A stretch of DNA of 64,000 bases from Gavia stellata (taxonomy: Eukaryota; Chordata; Aves; Gaviiformes; Gaviidae): positions 1,550,001-1,614,000 of the forward strand of contig NC_082620.1 of NCBI RefSeq assembly GCF_030936135.1, read 5' to 3'. Below, piece after piece: positions 44,140-53,909 of the stretch. The notes beneath the pieces were generated by a model. The model was not told the DNA's origin, did no database searches, and worked only from the letters and a program-made list of their open reading frames with translations. Position 1 is the stretch's first letter, and every line of letters begins with the position of its first letter. The position numbers were made by a program, and so were the translations under genes.

Positions 44140-44180
44140 AATCTTAATGGTCTTTTCCAACCTAAATGATTCTATGATCT
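44140..44180 (+). mobile_element. CR1 LINE 3'-end fragment
   Basis: The sequence ATCTTAATGGTCTTTTCCAA followed by CCTAAATGATTCTATGATCT matches the 3' terminus typical of avian and reptilian CR1 retrotransposons (GGTCCCTTCCAACC, then ATTCTATGA repeats). CR1 copies are usually 5' truncated, and here only the last 40 or so bases are recognisable. It supports a bird or other sauropsid source. Confidence 0.75.
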
Positions 44181-47100
44181 GAAATGAAGGCGAGCTCAAG
44201 GGTACTGACTTTCAGGCCAAAAAAAGAAGGATGCACTGGAAAAAGCCATGTATTAGCGTTGGCTCGGTAGCCAAGGTTTAATTTAAATCGATATCCGCAG
44301 CTTTCAGATGGACTGCTGACTTCGCAGCAGTGTGCTGATGCAATGTTTTTATCTTTGTTAGCAAGCAGGGTACCAAGATATCCAATACCATCTCGACACG
44401 GACACTATCAGCGTATGAGCACTGCAAATGATGTTCTCCTCCTGATCTTAACTCCTAGCAGATGAGCTGCTCGGCCGTAACACGTATTGTGTGTCTAACA
44501 CACTAAAAGCGTGTTTTTGCGATGTCCACTCGCCTAATCACGTCAAATAAATTTGTATGCCACCTCCAAACTGGTTTGTGTAATTCCTGCTGCAAAGCCT
44601 TTGATGAAAGCTGCCAACTACGGAGTTAACCATCTAGCAAATATTGCCCAGGAGCAGGGCTGGATCACACCAAAGAGAATTTAAAGGCAGATCTGTTTGC
44701 TAAACAGCGATTGCAACAATATAGAAAATATTTTCTCTCTCTCAATGGTGGAAAAAAAAAAGGAGTTTACGTTGATAGATACACACCTGGCCAGAAAACC
44801 CTCTGGCCACATAGCACGCACCTGCCCAACACACCCTTAAACGCCTTCACACATAACAAAAGCGCAGGGCATCCCAGTGCCTGGCTCCTAAGCGCCACAG
44901 CGGTAATTAACCCCATTTTATAGGTAAAGGAACAAAAGCACCCAGAAGCCGAGGTCAAGCAAGCCCTTGACAGCACTGCGATTACAATACCAGAGGTTTC
45001 TGGTTCCCTGACCTGTGCTGAAGAAATTAGGCCACCGCCTCTCCCGAGTTAAGATGAATGTGCAGATAGCGCCAAGAGCTCTGTTTTATTTTTGACGGGA
45101 GAGGCTGGAAACAAAGATACACTAATCAAAGCATAAAAGAGTGATGGAAAACAGTAAGATTTATGAAAAGCAAGCACAGAGCTTATGAGCTTGCCTCGAC
45201 ACCCATGAAGAGTGCTTGGGCATATAAATTCAGAATGTGCCTGAATTCATCACTGAGGTTTTTTTAGCAGAAGATATTAACTAGGGTGGGCAAACACGCG
45301 TCAATCTCTGCAAATATAAGACTACGTACCCCCTCATCGCTCCGTGCAGTGTGGACAGAGAGAAGAACGATGCTTAAGGGTCCATGAGCACAAGATGTGT
45401 GTGTCGAAGGGCATCGCCAGAGCCGGGCAAAGAGGCAAACGGCAGCTTCAAGGCGGGACTGACTTTGAGGCAGTGTGTCTTCCCGTCGCAGAGCTGTCCT
45501 TAGCTCGGTGACTGGCAGTCTAGACAGCGTCTCTTTTATTCAGTGTCAATATGGTGTTGGCAGCGAGCACTGGGAGAGCTCTTCTCCAGGTGCTAAAGCT
45601 TCTGCTAAACACATTTCTCCCATAAACCAGCATCTTGGTGGGGGAAAATCCCAACCATCTCCCAGCAAACAGCGGTGTCATTTAAAGTGAGCAACAGAGG
45701 ATTCCTTTAAATCCTTCAGCAGGTAAAGCAGATGGGAAGGGAAGGATAAATACTTTCCTCTTCAGTGATACGAGCGTGCAAAAGAGCCCGCAGGGTGGTG
45801 GCGATTGCAACCCTGTCATTATAAAACAGGAAGGACTGCTCTGCGTCCCCTCCGACACCAAGGCTTTAAAGGACAAAGAAATAGGGCTAGAGCCCCAGGG
45901 AAGACTCACGCACCTCGGCGTGAGGGGTGGCAAACAGCACCGGCAACGCCACCAAGCAGAGCTTCGCAAGCAACTGAGCCACCTACAGAAAATACAACCC
46001 GGCAATTCAATTTAAAACAGATTTCACAAGAGCTAGAGTTTGACCCACCCAGCAGGCTGGATGGGGATTTGCTGCTGTTCCCACACATTTTGAGAGTTTG
46101 CCTTCCTTTTTATTGGAATTTTTTTTTTTTCAGCTAACGAAAAAGGCAATGCAGAATGAGAAGTAAAAGCACTGCAAGTTAGGGATGTATTGCCACGGAG
46201 AAAAGCAAGGGTTATCCTTCTATGCTATATGCCATATCGCAAGTCTAGTTGTTTAGTGAGGCTTAAAAATACTAGCTATTAAATACTAAGAAAGAGAAGA
46301 CAAAAAATAGAAGTCAAATCCACATTATGTTAATAAAAAAATAAAAATTCAGGGAAATTATGCTAATTCCAAATTCATCCCTACCTCTTAATCAAAAACT
46401 CAGCCTCCCCCAGCAGCCCAAGATCTCCCTTCGTTAACATCCCAAACGAGAGCACTCCTGCCACCCCAACGGGCACCCCTTTCTAACTGAGAAGCACAGC
46501 CTGGCCTCGTACCGAGCACGAGAGCGGCGCTAACCACGTATTATCACATATTATGAAACCCCAGAATTTCACAGCATCCAAGAGTCAGGTTCAGAGCGGG
46601 CTAAAGTGTCCCACGTGTCCCCTCCCGAGCCACAACGCGCGTCCATGTCCCCAAAACGGGTCCAGGAGGTTTGCAGGAGTCCCCAGCAGCAGTTGCGACG
46701 GGGAAAGAAAACAGCGGGACTAAAAACAAATGCAGGAAGAGCATGCATTCAACAGGACAGATTAAAGGTGGCTGCTCGACAGAGGAATTGAACTAAGTAA
46801 CTGCAGAATGGGTGCGACAACAGTAGTACAGAAGTAGCGGCTATTTGGTTTTCTCATTTAAGGTGTTTTGGGCAGGCGCCTTCGCATGCCGGCAGAAGGA
46901 TCTGATGTGCATCCAATAACAGTGACAAGAAAAAACCCAAAGATTCACTGAAAATGATGGACTTTTGCAGAGTTATGCTTTCTGAATAGGCTCAATACCC
47001 TGCACACACTCAGCCCCTTCCCCTCGAAGCTGCGAGGATAACTGCACCTAAGGGATTCGTGATCCTTTTTTAAAGCACAAATAAATCATTCGTATCATTG

Positions 47101-50100
47101 CAGGCTCTCCAGCGTGATAAAAAGCCAGCCATAAGGATTAATACGTCTCGCAGATTCCCTGACATAAAAAGTTTCGTGATGGACAGTTTCTTTCCGCAGT
47201 CACCCCAACTTAACAGCAAGATTTTTACATTTATGAGCTGCTTTTTCACCAGAAAACCCAAAATCACTCAGCAAGCCAGAGACAATCTTTTGCCTGCTGA
47301 AATGCATCCCTTGCAGACAGACCATACAGTCAGTAACGGCAAGACCAATAAATTCTGCAGCTTCACAGGAAGCTCTGCTTAGGCAGAATGTATACCACAA
47401 AATATGGATTTTGCTAGGGTTATCACGTATTTTTGGTAATGATCTGCAGCGTTCAACAACAGCTTCTTGCTTTTACACCTCTGGTACGCGGCAGCCCAGC
47501 AGCAGGACACCTCCTAACATCGTCCCTTCACAAACAACTCAAATAAAAGCAGCTTTTCACCAAACGTGACTTGCCATGGAGACCTGGCGTGTCCTTAAAT
47601 GCATCTCAAAGCATCGACGGGGCCGTCACCACTGATCTGAGGTTTGACAAGACCAGCGGCGGAAGGGAGCGTCACCACAGCACATCAATAATAACCTAAA
47701 GAGAAGCCCCAAATAAATTCAAGTAGCTCTACCAACTTACCTTAAGCCATCAAAATCCCCCATTATTCTGAAAATTGCACAAGCACAGAACAAAATAAGC
47801 CAGACAACTGTTTCAAAATGAGTCTGAAACATATGAAGAGATACAGCCTGTTCGAGCCACAAATCACTGTTGCCTGAACTATATTAAGTAGGGGAGGGGA
47901 AATGAACATTTTAAGTCACAGATGTTTCAGCAGGTTTTTAGCTAGCGAAGATAAATATTTTAAAAATTGCCGTAGAAATGGGGAAGCGAATACAGTCCAC
48001 AACATGGTCTGATGTGAATTAGCCAAAGCTCTAGGAGAACATTTGCAGCTCTTGAAATAGCAAGCTCCTGAAGGCAAGATCCACGTTTTCTGCATCTTGC
48101 TCAACACAAGCCACAATTTTCGATGCGGATGTGTCACCCCGCTCTCCTTTAATCTAAGATGCAAGTGAGTTCAAAAGGGATTTTGACCTGAATTTCTAAA
48201 CTACATCAAAAAGCTGCATTAGCTGTTAATGGCAGCACAGCCCAGATACCTTGATGCATCTCTCGGGGATGTCACCAACCGCAGACAGTCCCACTCAGGT
48301 CAGAAAACACACTCCGAAAGGAGCTCTTACCTGGAGAAACACCCATCAAGCACGTTATCAGGGCCACCAGAGTCCTCTTTTCACAGGCTTTTATCTAGAT
48401 TTGGACCAAATCTGAGCCTAGCTCTAGCTCTAACACCTTTTATAAGCCCTCACAGACATTGCCATGTGATACTGCATTTCAAAAGCCAAGGGCTTGAAGC
48501 TTATTTATGTTCAACCTTAAGAAAATTTGTTAGAGCAAAGCCTGAATCAATGTTTTACAACAAAGCCTGCCATGACTAAATACACAGGGAAAAATAACTT
48601 CCCCCAGAGGCACAGCTCTGTTTACACAGAAAGTGGGAAGCCTTTTCCAGCAGCACTGGCTCACATCCTGTGGAAGCGGCTGGAATCGGCAGCGGGAGAA
48701 GCCGGCTGCCCTGAAACCCAATGCTTCCTTGAAGCCCTGAAAACAGACCTTTAAAAATCAGTGACATGCTGGAAATGCACAGAGAGCAGACCATCCCCAT
48801 CCTCCCATTCCAAAGCTACAGCTGGTGTCACTCCTTCTGTTAAACGTGAAGATTATATACATTACATTTCTTGAGATTAAGGACAGGACAGTCGAGCGCA
48901 TCCCCGCTGTCCTTGGGAACAAACACCCCCCTCCAGAAAGTGCCCGATGCAGCAGCTAGCAATACTAGTGGCTTAAAAACCTCAAGTCAAAGGTAACACA
49001 CATTCAACACGAGCAATAAACCATCCCAGATCTTTATACCAACCACAGGCAGGACAGTAGTATTTGTTCTGCAGGCGAGATTCCTTCTAGGGCTTCTCTG
49101 ACAGCCAGAGAGAAAGTTTGAGTCTCGGAGACTAAAGACTGTAGTAAATTTGAATTAAATTAAATTTGAGATTACACGTGCTGCCTTTAAAAGTCCACGA
49201 GAGTAAACCAGCACAGGTTTGTAAACCAGTGCAATAATAAAACCGTACTGTGCCTTTCAAGCCCAAGTGTTTCACTTGCCACTGTGGAAAAAATGCTGCT
49301 TGGGCGGAGTCACCCGTCAGCTAAAATACCAGGTAACACAGCAGGAAAAACACGCACAAACATCTTCGCTATGCGAAAACAACCGCTGGATGCGATTCTG
49401 CTTCTGCTAGAAGCATGCAGATACAAAAGCCCTGGTGAACACGATCAAATCCGATGCAGTAACAACTGTAATTTCTCCCTCTGCAAGAGAAGCATCATCC
49501 TGCCTTGGAAATAGCCTGGAATCCCGCTTGGAATCTTGCTCTCTTCTCTCCCAATTCTGACACCAGGGAAAGACGAACCCCAGGCAAACCTGAGGGCCAC
49601 AACCTAAGGGAAAGCCACCAGTATTCGGCCTTTCTCCAGCATCAGCGTAAGGAAAAGGAAGGAGAGATGGTGGTGGGAACACGCAGGGCTACGGAAATGA
49701 GGAAATAACAGCGAGTTTCTCTTAACTCTTCAATTAACATCCAGCTCAGAGATCTGGCTGTCTAGAAGGGCCAAGCCCGGGCTGTGACCGCTGCGTTGTG
49801 ATATAAAGCAAGTCATTAGGACACTGCAGCGTCATCACCGATTCGGGGCTTCACGAGGCCACCTGCGAGGCAGCGGATCGATTCAGCCTTCGGGCTGCTA
49901 CGTGATGGCAGGAGGTGGTCCCTTCGTTGAAGGGCAGGGTGGGTAAAGACATCGTTACACACAGGTTACAAATTTAGGTCAGCAGCATCTCAAATGTAAT
50001 TTATTTTGATTCATGTCCCCTTTAGTAAAGGGGAAGACTTCCAGCTGGTGAACTGCTGCGTGAGCCAGTCTCACCAATGATAATTAAAGCCATTTTAATA

Positions 50101-51257
50101 CAAACGACATCCCTGGTGATCAATCGAGTTATCTTACAAACAGAACACAGTCCCCATGTAACCAACTGATTCACTGTACTGCAGACAAGCATTTCAGTTT
50201 GCATGACTTGTCTTTTGTTCTTCCTCTGGGCATTAGAGTTTAGGTTATTAAGAGCGAGATACCAAATCTCTGCTCCTGCACTCGTGGCTCCTAAGAAATG
50301 CCCTGCCCGATCTGAAAACCCAAATAGGCTTGAAACGAGTCACTTCACGGCGGAGAGTTTTGGGAAGCATCTTGCAGGCAGCATGAGATAATCCTCCTGA
50401 GTGAGATCCGTGCATTGAGGCGAGCCCCTGCAGTGTCTGCCCAGCCCAGCCCCGTTGTGACAAAAAGTAGTAATAAATATAGCCATTATCAAACCACTGA
50501 CAACAGATTATCAGCGAAGACAATGAGGATTAACACCCCAAACCCTGTTGGGCTAACAAATACCAAGCTTGCCACCACTACTGATTTAATACAACGCTTT
50601 CAGGACCAAACCAAATATATATACACACACGGCGAGCAGAACACGAGGCACAAACGCAGATGCGAGTTGGGATGTGGATTTGCACTGAGTTCTTTGGAGA
50701 ATAACTAGAGACTGAGCCTCACCTTTGTTTTTACACGCACGAGACGCGAGCTTTCGGGGTAGCCATAGCACCCCACAGCCTCAGCACCCGTCCCCCCTGC
50801 GCTGCCAGCCTGCGCCTTGGTGCTGCCCAACGCCAACACTGATTTTTGGGGGGAAACCCCGTTTTTTTGGGGGGGGGCAGGTTTAACCCACCCCTGGCGC
50901 TGAGGAAGACGCCGGGGCTGCCTTCACCTTGCCCCCCCCCGGGGCTACTGCTGCCCTGGGCGGGCAGGGAAGCGGCCTCCCCCCACCGGGGACGAACAGC
51001 CCTCAGGGGGGGCCTACAACACCCCGGGGGGCTCTACCCTCAAAGGGGAACCCGCAAAATGAAGTAAGGGGAGGAAAAGAGGGGCTCAACCCCACCCTCA
51101 AGCCCCCAAATGGGTGGTCCCCTCCAGGCCTGTCCCGCCCTAAGGGGCCTGGCGGGCCGGGCCCGCCGCCGCCGCCCCCCTCCCCGGGGAAGGGGCGCTG
51201 CCCGCCGCCGCTCCCGTCCCTCCCCACCCCGGGAAGCCGCACCGCGGGGCCGCTCAC

Positions 51258-51430
51258 CTGCCGCCGGCCAGCGCCCGCCGCGGCTGGGCCGGGCCCTCAG
51301 GGCTGCAGACACCGGGGCCGCCGCGTCGCCCGGGTGACGGCTCGCACCGGCGCCGCCACCTTCTTCCCTCCCCTCCGCCGCCGCCGCCGCTCCGGCCGCG
51401 GCGGAGAGCGCACTGCGCAGGCGCCGGCTG
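51258..51430 (-). other. FBXO42: FBXO42 non-coding exon 1 (5' end approximate)
   Basis: A strong donor GGCAG|GTGAGC at 51258 on the minus strand lies inside a CpG island. It is the only good donor in a position to splice to the acceptor at 35573. Human FBXO42 likewise has a non-coding first exon. The exon would include a (CGG)n stretch near 51373-51392. The transcription start is TATA-less and could lie anywhere from about 51400 to 51650. Confidence 0.6.
51415..51424. promoter_or_regulatory. NRF1-type site
   Basis: GCGCAGGCGC, the NRF1 core, next to the inferred FBXO42 start region. The SZRD1 promoter has the same kind of site. Confidence 0.5.
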
Positions 51431-51473
51431 GCCCTGCGTCACATGACCGCGGAGGGGGCGAGGCGATGATGAT

Positions 51474-51479
51474 CACGTG
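51474..51479. promoter_or_regulatory. CACGTG E-box
   Basis: A palindromic E-box of the USF/MYC/TFE family class, upstream of FBXO42 exon 1 in the CpG island. Confidence 0.45.
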
Positions 51480-51555
51480 GCGACGCGCGCCATGATGGGA
51501 AGGTCAAGTCTTCCCTCCTTCCCTAAGCACAGATACCTTTTTCTGGCCGGGGGAG

Positions 51556-51643
51556 GCCGCCATGTTTGGAGGGTCTCGCCAGGGGCACGCGCACCGCCCC
51601 GCCGCCATGTTGGAAGAGGCGGGAGGGCGAGGCCGCCATGTTG
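51556..51643 (+). promoter_or_regulatory. Three YY1-type sites in a row
   Basis: GCCGCCATGTTTGG at 51556, GCCGCCATGTTGG at 51601 and GCCGCCATGTTGG at 51632 match the YY1 consensus (AANATGGCGGC on the other strand), all in the same orientation within 90 bases. A weaker GCGCCATGATGG lies near 51484. YY1 sites of this type usually sit near the transcription start of TATA-less promoters, so FBXO42 or a divergent transcript may start here. Confidence 0.6.
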
Positions 51644-51960
51644 GGGAGGTCGGCTCTGAAGAGAAGGTGGCAGGGCGGCTCCCTCTCTTTCCCGGACACC
51701 TCGCAGGCCTCGGCCGCCGCCCGTCTCCTCACGCCTCACCCGTTCCCGGGCTCCCCTCCTCAGCCGTCCCCCGGGGAGGCACAGCTGGGGCCCAAGGACC
51801 CTCCCTGTCCAAAGGGCCAGGGCCCCCTTCGCTGCCCGCCACAGACTCGCCATGTCCCTGCCTCTCCCCCGAGGCCTGGCCGCCTCCTGAGGCCGGGGGT
51901 GAGGTGGGGATGGCCCGGCAGGGAGAGGAGAGGGGACCCATCCCCAAAGGACAGCGGGTG

Positions 51961-53550
51961 CCCGTTTCGCCACAGCGATGAGGACGGGAGGGAGCCCTCG
52001 GTGCTGCTGGAGCCCTTCCCCGTGGGGGTACGTACGTCTGGGCTCACTAGGTCTGCATTTTGACGTGCGGTCGTGCTGCCGAATTGCGGGGTGATATTAT
52101 TCCTCTGGGGAACAGGCAGAGGAAGACACCGCCATCCTCTCTGTCTTCCGCAGATCTGCATCTACCACAGTGGTTGCTGCTCAGCATCCCGGGCACGTGC
52201 CCTGCCGAATCAGATGCCCCAGGTGCCTTGCGGAGGGCTGGCATTACCTGAAAAGAGACGTGGAATTCGTCCGTAAGCGTGTAAGTAATGCAGCATTCTC
52301 CCAAGTGTGCGTGTATGACCATTAAGATCATATTCCTGAAAGATCCGTGATGCTCCCGCACGGTTTTGTGGGACGCTCAGTCTTGAACAGGGGTGCCATG
52401 GCCGGGAATGGGATTTCTTATGGCATGGGCAAGACTGGCAGGATGCAGGGAAACGTCCGAGAATAACGCCACTGGGATGCTGAATAGGCTACGGATCGAG
52501 CCAACAATGCTGGGCACTGCCTGCTTGAAAACATGGTTCCTGTTTCCTTCTGGAAAAATCCCAGAGGATGGGTAGGAACAGCCCGAGGCTGCTGCACCTT
52601 TTCCTCCCACTCCTGTGAGCCCTGCACCTCTCCCAGGGAGGGGAGACGCCATCTCCCACCCCTCTGGGGAGCCAAAACGGGATATAAATCCCTCCCTGAG
52701 CACCACAAAACCCCTCTAGCAGCTCCACATTCGACAGACAGCCCCCCGAAACTCAGCTGCGAGGGTGCCCGGCGGTTCCCTGCCCAGATTTCGGGCTTGG
52801 CAGAAGGGGGGGAGACCGGGGGGGGGGGGGGTGCAGAGGGGGCCGGGGCAAACCCCAGTGTTTATGTCGGGATTTTTTTTAGCTGGAGTATTTATTAGTT
52901 TTTTTTAAGAAGCCGGTCGCCATCTGCTGGCAAGCTGCAGCGGTCGGGCAACGTGTTTGGGGGAAAGTTTAAGGATTTAAGGGCAGTTTCTGCTGTCTAA
53001 ATGTTGGATTTTTTTAGGATTTTTTTAGGATGCTGGAAGGGGCATTTTAATTTTGCAGCGAGCAAAATTAAATGCAACCCTCACCCCAGATACCTTTGTA
53101 TCGCTCAAAGCTCAAAGTAATACATTAGTGTGGTGCATATCCTGGCTACGAATGAGATAAAGCTAATGAATTAGTTTTATTTTGGGGAAATCTAGCTGGT
53201 TTTAAGGGTTGGAGCTGAAGTGGTCCCGCCAGCCGCTCAGGAGATTTAAGAGTAGCTGAGGGCTTAGATGGAGAGGTACAAATTGGCAAATTGGGGTGAT
53301 GGAAGGACACACGGCCACCTCGATGCCTGCAGCGGGGACGCTGCGGTGAACGGCCGGGTTAATGGACAAGATTTGCTGAAAATAGGGTGGTTGCTTTCGT
53401 CAATAACCCCTAAATTAAGGGGGAAAACACCCCAAAACCACCAAGCTGTTTCAGCGTGGAACCGTACGTGCTGCTGACGCCTTTCCTGCGCTGCTGTGGC
53501 TTGGCGTGTGCTGTTGAGAAATGCTCTGGCTCCGTGGGGGGCTGTGAGTG
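51961..53550. other. Spacer between the two CpG islands
   Basis: About 1.6 kb of less GC-rich sequence with no recognised gene. It includes a G14 run at 52818-52831. Donor-like GGGG|GTACGT at about 52028 could end a divergent + strand exon. Confidence 0.5.
52818..52831. repeat. G14 homopolymer
   Basis: Fourteen G on the + strand, flanked by further G-rich sequence, able in principle to form a G-quadruplex. Confidence 0.9.
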
Positions 53551-53697
53551 TGCAAATGTCACACACACGCGTGTGCCCCCCGCCCCGTGCCTGCAGCCGG
53601 TCCTCCCGCCCGCCAGGGGGTGCGGGCGTGCGGCGCCCCCACACCACCCCGCCGCGTGCCCGCCCCGCCGCACGTGGCCGCCTGCAGCGCCCCCACC

Positions 53698-53817
53698 GCG
53701 CATGCGCTCCCTCCCGCTTCCCGACTTGTCCCTGCGGTGCGCAGGCGCACCGGCCGCACGCCGGTAGGCGGTGGCGGCGCAGGCGCGCGAGGGGCAGCGG
53801 GCGGTGCGCGCATGCGC
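53698..53817. promoter_or_regulatory. SZRD1: Cluster of four NRF1-type sites
   Basis: GCGCATGCGC at 53698-53707 and 53808-53817 are perfect palindromic NRF1 sites. TGCGCAGGCGCA at 53738-53749 and GCGCAGGCGC at 53777-53786 are further matches. NRF1 activates many housekeeping promoters of this kind. Confidence 0.75.
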
Positions 53818-53858
53818 GGGGCGCGGGCTGGCGGCGGCGGCGGCGGAGGGGAATTAAA

Positions 53859-53909
53859 ATGGAAGATGAGGAGGTCGCCGAGAGCTGGGAGGAGGCGGCC
53901 GACAGTGGG
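53859..53909 (+). CDS. SZRD1: SZRD1 exon 1 coding part
   Basis: Seventeen codons, very acidic, ending at a codon boundary (GGG|GTGAGG). The 5'UTR before it is GC-rich with a (GGC)n tract and then a short AT-rich GAATTAAA just before the ATG. Confidence 0.96.

Larger units (their letters stand above)
50930..51960. promoter_or_regulatory. FBXO42: CpG island and TATA-less promoter of FBXO42
   Basis: A strongly GC- and CpG-rich stretch around FBXO42 exon 1. It holds a (CCG)n run, an NRF1-type site (51415-51424), an E-box-like GTCACATGAC (51438-51447), a perfect CACGTG E-box (51474-51479) and three YY1-type sites (51556-51643). No TATA box is seen in FBXO42 orientation. Open frames here are those expected of GC-rich DNA with few stop codons. 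Confidence 0.75.

Noticed and set aside
50929-51981. Several long Pro/Arg/Gly-rich open frames on both strands
   Set aside because: CpG-island artefacts around the FBXO42 promoter; no domain, and several frames overlap on both strands.
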